A stretch of DNA of 64,000 nucleotides from positions 1 to 64,000 of the forward strand of contig JAFWYN010000030.1 of NCBI GenBank assembly GCA_017522685.1. The letters run 5' to 3'. The position numbers and the translations under genes are program-made. This stretch comes from Lachnospiraceae bacterium. Lineage in GTDB: Bacteria > Bacillota_A > Clostridia > Lachnospirales > Lachnospiraceae. Each line of letters starts with the position of its first letter. The first letter of the stretch is position 1. Of this stretch, positions 25,627 through 33,291 are shown piece by piece. A model generated the notes under the pieces. That model was given only the letters and a program-made list of their open reading frames with translations, was not told the DNA's origin and did not search any database.

Positions 25627-27183
25627 TTAAGGCTTTACAAATAGGGTGTTTCCTACTTGGATGTTTTTCACCCATACGATATTTTCTTCTTGGGTGATAT
25701 TATAATATGCTCTATTATGTTGGGAAGTTTTGTCGTACAGCTCCAAATACTCCTGTTTGGGAGGGAAGGGGAATTTCATATCCGTTATCACCTGGGCTTC
25801 TTTAGCAAAGCCGGCTCGGACAAACAGCTTCTCCAACTCCTCAGATGGGTAAAACTGAATATGTCCGTCCTTTTTAATTCCCATAAAATCATCGATAACA
25901 CCTTTCGTATCAGTGGGATGTCGCATAGGATCCGAAATCAACACCTTACCACCTTTTTTCAAAAGCCGGTACATTTGTTTCACGGAAAGTTCTACCTTAG
26001 GGAAATGGTGGAAGGCATATCGGCTTACAATCAAGTCAAAGCTTTCCTCTTCAAAGGGATATTCCAGTCCATCAAAGGCCAGGAAAGTCAGATTGGAAAT
26101 ATCGCTTTCCTTCACAGTTTCCTGATTTTTCTCCATAATGGCCTCTGCGATATCAATGCCATATACCTTTGCCTCCGGATACATCTTGGCCAAAGGGAAG
26201 GCCAGATAGCCGGTTCCGGTACCGATATCCAAAATCCGCTCATAGTTCCCGGTCTTTACCAGACCTAAGATTACTTCCAAATGCTTATCGTCCCGGATAA
26301 TTCCGGCATAGGTTTGATTGGCCAGTACCCGGTTAAAGCTTTCTTTGGCCTGCTGTACACTTGCTATATCGTCGTTTTTTCCAGGTCTGCAGCTAAAGTT
26401 AATTAACATTCCCGTATCCTCATAACCGGCATTAATGTAAGCTGTATTGGAGGCCGGATAGTTGTAGTCCGTGTACAAAAGAGGTGTCAGCCCCATATCC
26501 AGCAAAAGTCCGCTCAGATCATGGATTAAATTGGTGGCATAGGCTTTTCTGCGGTCTTCCTTGGGGGTGTAGACGGAAGTGATTTTAACCAGTTTTCCGG
26601 TAATCCGATAAGTGGCAATGCAGACCACTTTTCCTATGGCATTACGCCAGACAAAGAAGGTGCCGGATTCAAATCGCTCCTTTGTTTTCTCAAGAGCACG
26701 TTCCATGGTGACAGAGTCTACACCATCCATCTCCAAGCAGGCATCGTAGAAATACTGAGCCAGAACCTCCAAGTCGGCCAAGGTGGCTTTTTCCATTTGT
26801 CCATCGCATTTGCGGGGGACTTTTAGTTTATGGCACTCCAGAGTCCCCATTTCAAAATAGTCATCCATATTCAGATAGGGGAATTTGCTTTCCACCAAAT
26901 ATTCATAAAATGCTCTTTTAGCAGTCACTTTGTTTCGTTCAAGAGTCAAAAATTCGGCGACAAGAGTTTCCGCGGCTTCGGCCATCTGCTTTTGGGTAAT
27001 ATCATCCGCTGTCCATACCCATGTAGGATACTTTTTTGCGCCTCTGGCAATCACATAGCTTTCTTCATCACTATAAAGAATCAAATCCTCACTGGGGAAG
27101 TTCATCTTGATGTTATAGAAACGGATTTCATCCTTCCGGTAAGCGGCGGATTCAAAGATTTTGTTGTCTCTTTCAATTCTCAT
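25627..27183 (-). CDS. GNAT acetyltransferase - class I methyltransferase fusion
   Basis: This encodes 518 residues. Residues 1-125 have no assignment. Residues about 130-265 are a GNAT domain with acetyl-CoA loop KEDRRKAYATNLI (208-220) and NTAYINAGYEDTG. Residues about 300-480 are a Rossmann methyltransferase: ILDIGTGTGYLAF (317-329), YGIDIAEAIM, FDLIVSRYAFHHF, LLKKGGKVLISDP. Both halves keep their cofactor motifs. It is first of five tightly packed genes behind a leader ORF and terminator, suggesting inducible modification of a small molecule or ribosome target; that is inference. Confidence 0.88.
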   Translation of the reverse strand: MRIERDNKIFESAAYRKDEIRFYNIKMNFPSEDLILYSDEESYVIARGAKKYPTWVWTADDITQKQMAEAAETLVAEFLTLERNKVTAKRAFYEYLVESKFPYLNMDDYFEMGTLECHKLKVPRKCDGQMEKATLADLEVLAQYFYDACLEMDGVDSVTMERALEKTKERFESGTFFVWRNAIGKVVCIATYRITGKLVKITSVYTPKEDRRKAYATNLIHDLSGLLLDMGLTPLLYTDYNYPASNTAYINAGYEDTGMLINFSCRPGKNDDIASVQQAKESFNRVLANQTYAGIIRDDKHLEVILGLVKTGNYERILDIGTGTGYLAFPLAKMYPEAKVYGIDIAEAIMEKNQETVKESDISNLTFLAFDGLEYPFEEESFDLIVSRYAFHHFPKVELSVKQMYRLLKKGGKVLISDPMRHPTDTKGVIDDFMGIKKDGHIQFYPSEELEKLFVRAGFAKEAQVITDMKFPFPPKQEYLELYDKTSQHNRAYYNITQEENIVWVKNIQVGNTLFVKP

Positions 27184-27201
27184 GTAGTCTCTCCGTTCTT
27201 C

Positions 27202-27324
27202 CGTATAAGCAGACTCGAAATGTCACAGACATTTCGAGTTCGCGTTGCTTGTCAAATGTTTCAACAAGTGTGACGACATGCAAGCATGCTCACATTTGTT
27301 GAAATGCTTGACTCTGCTTATACG
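27202..27324. repeat. three-way-junction inverted repeat element
   Basis: Outer arms CGTATAAGCAGA (27202-27213) and TCTGCTTATACG (27313-27324) are perfectly complementary. Inside are two hairpins: ACTCGAAATGT/ACATTTCGAGT (27213-27223 with 27229-27239, 5-base loop), and a longer imperfect stem (about 27250-27312) with the paired core TTTCAACAA/TTGTTGAAA. The element fills the space between the attenuator and the fusion gene. It could be a miniature mobile element or a structured 5' UTR. Confidence 0.7.
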
Positions 27325-27332
27325 CGCAAAAA

Positions 27333-27367
27333 GGAGCTGATATCTGCACCTTGCAAACATCAGCTCC
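27333..27367 (-). terminator. leader terminator upstream of the GNAT-methyltransferase operon
   Basis: GGAGCTGAT/ATCAGCTCC form a 9-bp stem (27359-27367 with 27333-27341) with a 17-base loop, and TTTTTG follows on the minus strand. It lies after the leader ORF and 150 bp before the first structural gene, so it must be read through for expression. Confidence 0.8.
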
Positions 27368-27396
27368 CGAATGGTTTCTAATTGATTAAAATAATA

Positions 27397-27540
27397 CTAC
27401 GAAATACAAAACCGCCTTGGATATAATGTTTGCGTATGACAAATAAGACTTAAATGTGCCACGTATTGAATAATAATGGACACTAAGCCTTTTCTAATCA
27501 CATGTGCAGTTAAAAACATTTCTTTTAACGTTGCAAACAT
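27397..27540 (-). CDS. 47-codon leader ORF (candidate attenuation peptide)
   Basis: ATG at 27540 follows AAAGGAG at 8-9 nt, better than many genes here, and a consensus promoter lies just upstream. It encodes a 47-residue hydrophobic-basic peptide starting MFATLKEMFLTAHVIRKG and ending YPRRFCIS, then TAG. The ORF is followed by an intrinsic terminator. Its first codons (AATGTTTGC) are complementary to a later segment of the same ORF (GCAAACATT, 27433-27425), which also matches the terminator loop. This is the layout of ribosome-stalling attenuators. Confidence 0.6.
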   Translation of the reverse strand: MFATLKEMFLTAHVIRKGLVSIIIQYVAHLSLICHTQTLYPRRFCIS

Positions 27541-27576
27541 TGGGGTTCTCCTTTCGCCTAAAAGTTAATTTTTCTT

Positions 27577-27605
27577 AAAATAGCACTTGTGGGAGGATTT
27601 GTCAA
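27577..27605 (-). promoter_or_regulatory. promoter of the leader ORF and five-gene operon
   Basis: Minus-strand TTGACA (27600-27605), 17-base spacer, TATTTT (27577-27582). Confidence 0.75.
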
Positions 27606-28001
27606 CATATTTTGTGAAATGTAGATAGAATGACTGGAAATTTAACGGATGATGTGGCGCGGGTGACATGGTGCGAATGTGGTGACAGACGGGCTAGTAT
27701 CTATAGGTAGATTTTTGCCCATTTGGTATCCTTTTTTCTGAGAAAATGGTGTGTAAATCGGTTAATATAAGGACTTGGCGTATCTATATTAGATTCTTTT
27801 GCTAAAAGGTACCAGATATTTGATAGAAAGGGATACTTATTTGAAAAATATGGTAAAAAAGTATCTATTTTTAAATAAACTGAATCACAAGATTAGATAT
27901 AAGATTAGTATGTTATAGAGCTATAGAGTGGAATGGATTCCGTCGTCGGTGTGCCTTATTGGGGACACCGGTAAATATATGAAAACAAAAACGAACAAGA
28001 G
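27606..28001. other. non-coding interval without assignable features
   Basis: Between the leader promoter and the lipoprotein terminator I see no frame with a ribosome site, no hairpin with a U-tract and no known RNA motif. Short frames here have no coding character. Confidence 0.5.
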
Positions 28002-28033
28002 AAAAGAGATACTGAACTATCAGTATCTCTTTT
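28002..28033 (-). terminator. intrinsic terminator of the lipoprotein gene
   Basis: AAAAGAGATACTGA and TCAGTATCTCTTTT form a 14-bp stem with a 4-base loop; TTTTCTCTTG follows on the minus strand. Confidence 0.85.
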
Positions 28034-28046
28034 CCATGAAGCATCA

Positions 28047-28676
28047 TTATTCAATTTTTAAGTTTACGATAAGTACAACCCGCTCATCACCCTTCATTAC
28101 CAAGAAAGCTGCTTTACTCTCTCCTACTGCTCTCATCTCTTCAGAATCCAAATAGAAAATCTTATAATTTTCAGTAGCAGTTTGATTATCAGTTGTAGCA
28201 ATTCCACTTGAAGTATGTGCATCAGTATATCCTTCAGGAATAAATAATGCCATAGCATCTTCATCAGGATTTACAGATACTTCTCCGTCTTGCTCAACAA
28301 TGACCTTTTTACCTGTAATATCACTGAAAACAACTACTTTAGGTTCATCAATGACACCTACAAAGGTTTCAAGCCAATCTTGACCATTCAATGTAGAATC
28401 CATATCGATTCCTTCGTATACCACTGAAGGTTCCTCGGTAGGTTCAGGGGTTGCCTCTGTTACAGGCTCTTCAGTAGGTTCAGGTGTAACTTCTGCAGGA
28501 GCAGGAGTTACCTCAGGTTCAACTACAGGTGCCTCTGTAACTACAGGTTTGTCTGCGGCATCATTCACAATTTCATTATTACCACCTACATTTGCAGTAT
28601 CATTTGTTTCTCCGCCACATGCAATCATGCAGCACATACAAAATACGGTTATGAATAATAATACTAATTTTTTCAC
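28047..28676 (-). CDS. Pro/Glu/Thr-rich lipoprotein of unknown function
   Basis: This encodes about 209 residues from a GTG start at 28676, chosen because GGAGG is 8 nt upstream and the product then begins MKKLVLLF, a standard signal peptide; the ATG six bases earlier is too close. The lipobox is MIAC. A wall-spanning linker of repeated PEPTEEP and VTPEP units (about 45-95) leads to a C-terminal ~110-residue beta-rich domain (VVFSDITGKKVIVEQDGEV ... RVVLIVNLKIE) I cannot place. It is surface-anchored. Confidence 0.72.
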   Translation of the reverse strand: MKKLVLLFITVFCMCCMIACGGETNDTANVGGNNEIVNDAADKPVVTEAPVVEPEVTPAPAEVTPEPTEEPVTEATPEPTEEPSVVYEGIDMDSTLNGQDWLETFVGVIDEPKVVVFSDITGKKVIVEQDGEVSVNPDEDAMALFIPEGYTDAHTSSGIATTDNQTATENYKIFYLDSEEMRAVGESKAAFLVMKGDERVVLIVNLKIE

Positions 28677-28704
28677 TATCATATCCTCCACATTCGTGAT
28701 TTGC

Positions 28705-28798
28705 GTTGCTGTTGCCGATATTTTCATAAAACATTTAATATATAAAAGGGGGCATAAGGAGCAAGAATGAAGATAAGCCACCCTTCGGCAACGGCAAC
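28705..28798 (-). other. long-range inverted repeat in the lipoprotein 5' UTR
   Basis: GTTGCTGTTGCCGA (28705-28718) pairs with TCGGCAACGGCAAC (28785-28798), 14 positions with one mismatch, enclosing 66 bases. It lies between the promoter and the ribosome site, so it would shape the 5' UTR. Confidence 0.5.
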
Positions 28799-28811
28799 AC
28801 TTATTGAAAAT

Positions 28812-28839
28812 ATCCTACATTCTTTTTTGTGTGTGTCAA
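28812..28839 (-). promoter_or_regulatory. promoter of the lipoprotein gene
   Basis: Minus-strand TTGACA (28834-28839), 16-base spacer, TAGGAT (28812-28817). Confidence 0.5.
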
Positions 28840-28882
28840 GGTATACCCCTCTGGCTAAAACACCTCAATTTTGGAAGTAATA

Positions 28883-28909
28883 AAAGGTGGCCCCGAAGGA
28901 GCCACCTTT
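28883..28909 (-). terminator. intrinsic terminator of the sugar operon
   Basis: AAAGGTGGC and GCCACCTTT form a perfect 9-bp stem with a 9-base loop; the minus-strand exit is TTTTATTA. It lies just after the GH5 gene. Confidence 0.82.
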
Positions 28910-28944
28910 CCATAATATCTACGCTAAGAAAAGTATCTATTTAT

Positions 28945-30015
28945 TTATTTCAAATCACAATTCAGTCCCAGCGCCTTAATAATTTCCATGTCCAGATCTT
29001 CCGGGAAGGAAAGCTTGAATTCCTCGCCGGCTACTCTTATTTTGTAGCGGTCCATGGAGAAGGGACCAAAACCACCGTAGTAATCCCAGCTGGTGCGGGC
29101 GATGCCGCGTTCTTCCAGTAAGTTGGTGACGATGGTGTACCAGTTTACACGGTCAGTGTGGTCAGCGAAAGGAGCGAAGCAACCGAATTCGCCGCAGAAT
29201 ACAGGGGCCTGGCGTTCCTGACTGAAGGCCACATACTGGTCAAAGAATTCTGCAACCTTTTCTACGGTACCCTGCTCAGGGTAAGCGGCAAATTTTTCCT
29301 TCTCCTCCTCGGTAGCATTCTCGGGAAGTGCAGGCATACGGTCTGCATCATAAGGGAAGGGAATATGAATCACACGTTGCATATGACACCAGGAAGCACC
29401 CTGATGGGTAAAGGTATGAGGGTCATAAAAATGGAAGGTGTAAATCACCTTGTCATCCTGAAAATCAGGCAGGGTCTTCATGGCCGCAAAGCTATTCCAG
29501 TCCGCACCGCCTGCGATGATATAGTGGTTAGGGTCGATGCTTCTTACCAGCTTAAATACACGGCCGATTATGTCATTCCAAAGGGGTACCTCAATGCCGT
29601 GGGGCTCGTTCATCAGCTCATAAATCAGGTACTTGGTAGCATCCTTATAGCGGGAAGCAATCTGTGTCCAAAGAGGAGTCAGCAGATTCTCCACCTCAGT
29701 AGAAGTCTGGGAACCGATGTGGGTAGCGTTATGGAAGTCGAAAATCACATAAAGCTCCAGTTCCTCTGCCCAGGCAGCCACCTTGTCCAGGATAGCAAAA
29801 ATTTTCTCCGGGATGGTGTAATCTGCGATACCTTCACAAATTTCTTCAAAGTGAATGGGAAGGCGGACGCAGTCACAACCCAGCTTCTTTACATTCATAA
29901 AATCCTGTTTGGTATAGTAATCCGGGTCGATTAAGTCGGCTCTTTTGTATTCCAGCCAGTTAGTAAGGTTAATACCCTTGGTAAAGGGGGCCGCAATGGC
30001 TTTTTTCTGTGTCAT
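28945..30015 (-). CDS. glycoside hydrolase family 5-type enzyme, intracellular
   Basis: This encodes 356 residues from the ATG at 30015 (CAGGAGG upstream). The GH5 acid/base glutamate is in YELMNEPHG and the nucleophile glutamate in APVFCGEFGCF; DFHNATH and DCVRLPIHFE are also family features. With no signal peptide it should act in the cytosol on imported oligosaccharides, cleaving beta-1,4 or similar linkages. It is the last gene of a ThuA-like / O-acetyltransferase / GH5 operon. Confidence 0.9.
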   Translation of the reverse strand: MTQKKAIAAPFTKGINLTNWLEYKRADLIDPDYYTKQDFMNVKKLGCDCVRLPIHFEEICEGIADYTIPEKIFAILDKVAAWAEELELYVIFDFHNATHIGSQTSTEVENLLTPLWTQIASRYKDATKYLIYELMNEPHGIEVPLWNDIIGRVFKLVRSIDPNHYIIAGGADWNSFAAMKTLPDFQDDKVIYTFHFYDPHTFTHQGASWCHMQRVIHIPFPYDADRMPALPENATEEEKEKFAAYPEQGTVEKVAEFFDQYVAFSQERQAPVFCGEFGCFAPFADHTDRVNWYTIVTNLLEERGIARTSWDYYGGFGPFSMDRYKIRVAGEEFKLSFPEDLDMEIIKALGLNCDLK

Positions 30016-30041
30016 AAAATACCTCCTGTTGGTATAATAGA

Positions 30042-30635
30042 TTATCCCTGATATTTGGGATATTTGTTTTTGTCTTCTTCCGTAATCTCGCGTAACACCT
30101 TGCAAGGCACGCCCACAGCGATTACGCCGGAGGGAATATCCTTGGTGACTACGCTTCCGGCACCGATAACCGTATTGTCACCGATGGTCACACCACCCAG
30201 TACAATGGTGCCGGCACCGATCCACACATTGTTACCTACCGTAATGGGCAGGGCTACCTCCAGTCCTTCGTTACGCTGTGCCACATCCAAAGCATGTTCT
30301 GCAGTGGTAAAGGTACAGTTGGGGGCGATAAAGACATTATCGCCAAAGGTCACCTTACCGCCGTCCAGAATCTGGCAGTTGTGGTTGGCGAAGAAATTAT
30401 TACCTACCGTAGTATTGTAGCCATAATCGCACCAGAAAGGAGTATTTACAAAAACCTGCTGTCCCATTTTGGCAAAAATTTGTTTCAACAAATCTGTTTG
30501 TTCAGCACGTTGGGAGGGGCGCAGTTGATTAAACTCGTGGCATAAATCATTACACTTGTGGAGGTCCACAAGGAGCTCCATATCATAATTCGGGTTGTAC
30601 AAATAGCCCGCTGCAGCTTTTTCTTTTTCGGTCAT
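30042..30635 (-). CDS. sugar O-acetyltransferase (maltose/galactoside acetyltransferase family)
   Basis: This encodes 197 residues. The N-terminal mac domain (MTEKEKAAAGYLYNPNYD) is followed by a left-handed beta-helix of hexapeptide repeats with GNNFFANHNCQILDGG, the catalytic histidine region (TTAEHALD) and VGNNVWIGAGTIVLGGVTIGD. It transfers acetyl from acetyl-CoA to a sugar hydroxyl. It lies 11 bp after the ThuA-like gene. AGGAGA precedes the ATG. Confidence 0.92.
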   Translation of the reverse strand: MTEKEKAAAGYLYNPNYDMELLVDLHKCNDLCHEFNQLRPSQRAEQTDLLKQIFAKMGQQVFVNTPFWCDYGYNTTVGNNFFANHNCQILDGGKVTFGDNVFIAPNCTFTTAEHALDVAQRNEGLEVALPITVGNNVWIGAGTIVLGGVTIGDNTVIGAGSVVTKDIPSGVIAVGVPCKVLREITEEDKNKYPKYQG

Positions 30636-30646
30636 AGTATGGTCTC

Positions 30647-31294
30647 CTATTGTTTAATACACCAGTTGATTGCATTTTTCATAAGCTTTACATATTCTTC
30701 GCAAAGAAGGTTATTGGTTGTATGCCCGGGTGTAATGCAGCAGATTCTTCCCTTGCCGGATTCCTTGACCCACATGCCGGGCTGGGTACCGTTTTGCGAA
30801 ATGGTTTCTGCCAGCATGATAACATCTGCATCCGCATTCATTTTCATCACATAATGCTCATCGTTTTCCGGGAAGGTGAATTCAGAAATACCTTCTGTAA
30901 TGGGATGGTCACATATAGGCTTCAATGTCACGGGACACTGCATGGGGTGAGTAATGAACATGGACTGAATCATATCGGTGACGATAGGATGGTTAGCTTC
31001 CATATCTGTCAGGGCAGCATGAAGAATCATGAGACCGATGCCCTTCTCCTGTACATTTGCAAATAAAGTTTTTGTCCATTCCTCATCACACCATACGGGG
31101 GTAGGAATTTGGTCGTTTTCGATAGGGTCTTTGAAGGTAAGAATTAGGTCCCAATCCTCCGTAGACAGCATATCTGCCGGATTTTCAGAAAAGGTCACCT
31201 GCCAAATATCCTTGTCAAATAGTACATCCACCAAAGGTTCGATGGTATCGGCATGATGCCAGTAGTCTCCGGTTAAAAAGAATGCTTTTTTCAC
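30647..31294 (-). CDS. ThuA-like protein
   Basis: This encodes 215 residues of the ThuA (trehalose utilisation)/glutamine-amidotransferase-like fold: FLTGDYWHHADTIEPL, GLMILHAALTDMEANHPI, CITPGHTTNNLLCEEY. The family is tied to sugar catabolism, often keto-sugar chemistry, without a firm general activity. It heads the operon with the acetyltransferase and GH5 genes, and a near-consensus cre site lies upstream. Confidence 0.8.
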   Translation of the reverse strand: MKKAFFLTGDYWHHADTIEPLVDVLFDKDIWQVTFSENPADMLSTEDWDLILTFKDPIENDQIPTPVWCDEEWTKTLFANVQEKGIGLMILHAALTDMEANHPIVTDMIQSMFITHPMQCPVTLKPICDHPITEGISEFTFPENDEHYVMKMNADADVIMLAETISQNGTQPGMWVKESGKGRICCITPGHTTNNLLCEEYVKLMKNAINWCIKQ

Positions 31295-31344
31295 AGTTGT
31301 AATCCTCTCTTTTTTATTTTGATAATTTTATTTTCTTATGCTAT

Positions 31345-31373
31345 ATTGTACGACAATTAGGAAGTTGCGTCAA
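31345..31373 (-). promoter_or_regulatory. promoter of the ThuA/acetyltransferase/GH5 operon
   Basis: Minus-strand TTGACG (31368-31373), 17-base spacer, TACAAT (31345-31350). Confidence 0.8.
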
Positions 31374-31380
31374 ATAAAAT

Positions 31381-31394
31381 TGATAACGTTTTCT
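31381..31394. promoter_or_regulatory. cre-like catabolite control site
   Basis: TGATAACGTTTTCT fits the CcpA consensus TGWAARCGYTWWCW at 13 of 14 positions. It lies between divergent promoters, 8 bp upstream of the -35 box of the sugar operon. CcpA or a LacI-family protein could bind here; which cannot be told. Confidence 0.5.
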
Positions 31395-31417
31395 TGTAAA
31401 TTGTCGATAAAAAATGG

Positions 31418-31446
31418 TTGACATTTCCCTATAAATCATTTATAAA
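31418..31446 (+). promoter_or_regulatory. promoter of the polyamine operon
   Basis: TTGACA (31418-31423), 17-base spacer, TATAAA (31441-31446). Confidence 0.8.
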
Positions 31447-31452
31447 TGTCTG

Positions 31453-31823
31453 TGGAATGAATCTGAAGCAGAGTCTTTCCAAGCAATTTTTACGGACCAC
31501 TCCGGTAGGAGTCGAGGCCATACGGACAGCCGGGTCCACTGCCGATTGGCGGCTTGCCGCCTTATTGATTGAGTTAAAAGCTCAAATTTCTGAGTTGGTT
31601 ACTTTATAACCGAAATGTGCATCCGCACAAACTTGTGAAACGGTCAATAAGAGTAGTAAAAGTATTGTTGCTATATAGACTCTGAAATCCTATAGATTCA
31701 TCCGCAAACTTTAATGAGGTAAAGTGTCAGTCGGGACAAGTGCCCGATATATTTGCCGAAATAGGAATAATAGTTGATGAATGGAGCGCAAGTTGTGTTG
31801 AACAGCTTGTGCTTTTCTTTTTT
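31453..31823 (+). ncRNA. long structured leader of the polyamine operon (candidate riboswitch)
   Basis: About 370 nt separate the promoter from the terminator next to the speA ribosome site. Visible helices include GGACC/GGTCC (31494-31498 with 31533-31537) enclosing ACTCC/GGAGT and GGC/GCC hairpins, GGCGGC/GCCGCC (31548-31561), GGTTA/TAACC (31597-31611) and TGTGC/GCACA. The hexamer ACGGAC occurs twice (31492-31497, 31522-31527), recalling the TwoAYGGAY motif. I find no signature of lysine, SAM, guanidine-I, glycine or T-box classes. Confidence 0.5.
31786..31823 (+). terminator. leader terminator directly before the speA ribosome site
   Basis: GCGCAAGTTGT and ACAGCTTGTGC form an 11-bp stem (two G-U pairs) with a 5-base loop, followed by TTTTCTTTTTT. 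The ribosome site AGGAGGA starts at the end of the U-tract. A terminator here must be regulated for the operon to be expressed. Confidence 0.85.
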
Positions 31824-31835
31824 AGGAGGAACCTT

Positions 31836-33278
31836 ATGTTAAATCAAAATGAAGCACCTATTTATGAAGCTCTGCAGACCTTTCGGCAGATGCGGGTGGT
31901 ACCCTTTGATGTGCCGGGACATAAGCACGGCCGGGGCAATCCGGAACTGGCGGAGTTTTTAGGAGAAAAATGTGTCAGTATCGATGTAAACAGTATGAAA
32001 CCCTTGGACAACCTGTGCCATCCGGTGTCCGTCATACAGGAGGCGGAGCAATTGGCGGCAGAGGCCTTTGGTGCAACCCATGCCTTTTTAATGGTGGGCG
32101 GAACCACCAGCTCTGTCCAGAGTATGATTCTTTCTACCTGTAAAAGAGGGGACAAAATCATACTGCCTCGAAATGTTCACCGCAGTGTCATTAACGCGCT
32201 GGTGCTTTGCGGTGCAGTGCCGGTGTATGTCAATCCGGAGGTGGACCACAGGCTTGGTATCTCTTTGGGCATGCAACGGGAGCAGGTGGCCAAGGCCATC
32301 GAAAAGCACCCCGACGCAGTGGCAGTATTTGTGAACAATCCTACCTATTACGGGATTTGCAGTGATATCAAAGCTATCGTCAAAATGGCCCATGATGCAG
32401 GCATGTATTGTCTGGCGGATGAGGCCCATGGGACCCATTTTTATTTCGGGGATAATATGCCCCTATCTGCCATGGCAGCAGGAGCGGATATGGCGGCGGT
32501 TTCCATGCACAAAAGCGGTGGTAGTCTGACTCAGTCCAGTTTGCTTCTCATAGGCCCAAATATGAATGTGGGACATGTGCGCCAGATTATTAATCTGACC
32601 CAGACCACTTCCGGAAGCTATCTGCTTATGTCCAGTCTGGATATCAGCAGGCGGAATCTGGCACTTCGGGGTAGAGAGGTATTTGAAAAGGTGATTCAGA
32701 TGGCCGAGTATGCCAGGGAGGAAATTAATGAAATCGGCGGCTACTATGCCTTTGGCAGGGAGCTGGTGAACGGCAATTCCATCTATGATTTTGACCCCAC
32801 TAAGCTCAGTATACATACCAGGGACATCGGTCTGGCGGGTATCGAGGTTTATGACCTTTTAAGGGATGAGTATGATATCCAGATTGAGTTTGGGGACATC
32901 GGCAATATATTGGCTTATCTATCCATCGGCGACAGACCCCAGGAGCTGGAGCGCCTGGTAAGTGCCCTTGCTGAAATACAGCGCCGATTCCAGAAAGACA
33001 GCAGCGGTCTTTTAAGTCAGGAGTATATCGACCCGGAGGTGGTATTCAGTCCCCAGGAGGCCTTTTATGCACAGAAGAAGAGTGTACCTATTCAGGAGAG
33101 TGCGGGATTGGTTTGTAGTGAGTTTGTCATGTGTTATCCTCCGGGGATCCCGATTCTGGCACCGGGAGAGCGGATTACCAAGGAGATTTTGGATTACATA
33201 GAATATGCACGTGTGAAGGGCTGTTCCATGACCGGACCGGAGGACCCGGAAATACAGCATTTAAACGTGCTTTTGTGA
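31836..33278 (+). CDS. speA: arginine decarboxylase (Orn/Lys/Arg decarboxylase family)
   Basis: This encodes 480 residues of the fold-I, PLP-dependent decarboxylase family (Bacillus SpeA type). Features: FDVPGHKHGRG, GGTTSSVQSMIL, HRSVINALVLCG, LADEAHGTHF and the PLP lysine in SMHKSGGSLTQSS. The agmatinase two genes downstream points to arginine as substrate, giving agmatine. The ATG at 31836 has AGGAGG upstream; the longer frame starts inside the leader and is rejected. First gene of the polyamine operon. Confidence 0.93.
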   Translation: MLNQNEAPIYEALQTFRQMRVVPFDVPGHKHGRGNPELAEFLGEKCVSIDVNSMKPLDNLCHPVSVIQEAEQLAAEAFGATHAFLMVGGTTSSVQSMILSTCKRGDKIILPRNVHRSVINALVLCGAVPVYVNPEVDHRLGISLGMQREQVAKAIEKHPDAVAVFVNNPTYYGICSDIKAIVKMAHDAGMYCLADEAHGTHFYFGDNMPLSAMAAGADMAAVSMHKSGGSLTQSSLLLIGPNMNVGHVRQIINLTQTTSGSYLLMSSLDISRRNLALRGREVFEKVIQMAEYAREEINEIGGYYAFGRELVNGNSIYDFDPTKLSIHTRDIGLAGIEVYDLLRDEYDIQIEFGDIGNILAYLSIGDRPQELERLVSALAEIQRRFQKDSSGLLSQEYIDPEVVFSPQEAFYAQKKSVPIQESAGLVCSEFVMCYPPGIPILAPGERITKEILDYIEYARVKGCSMTGPEDPEIQHLNVLL

Positions 33279-33291
33279 GGAGGAGAAATAA

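Noticed and set aside
27928..28155. 75-aa plus-strand frame
   Set aside because: It covers the lipoprotein terminator and the antisense of its C-terminus, without a ribosome site.
31740..31835. Upstream extension of speA from a GTG
   Set aside because: It would run through the terminator stem and U-tract; the ATG at 31836 has a perfect ribosome site and the family start.
31453..31835. Lysine, guanidine-I, SAM or T-box leader
   Set aside because: The conserved signatures of those classes are not present in the leader.
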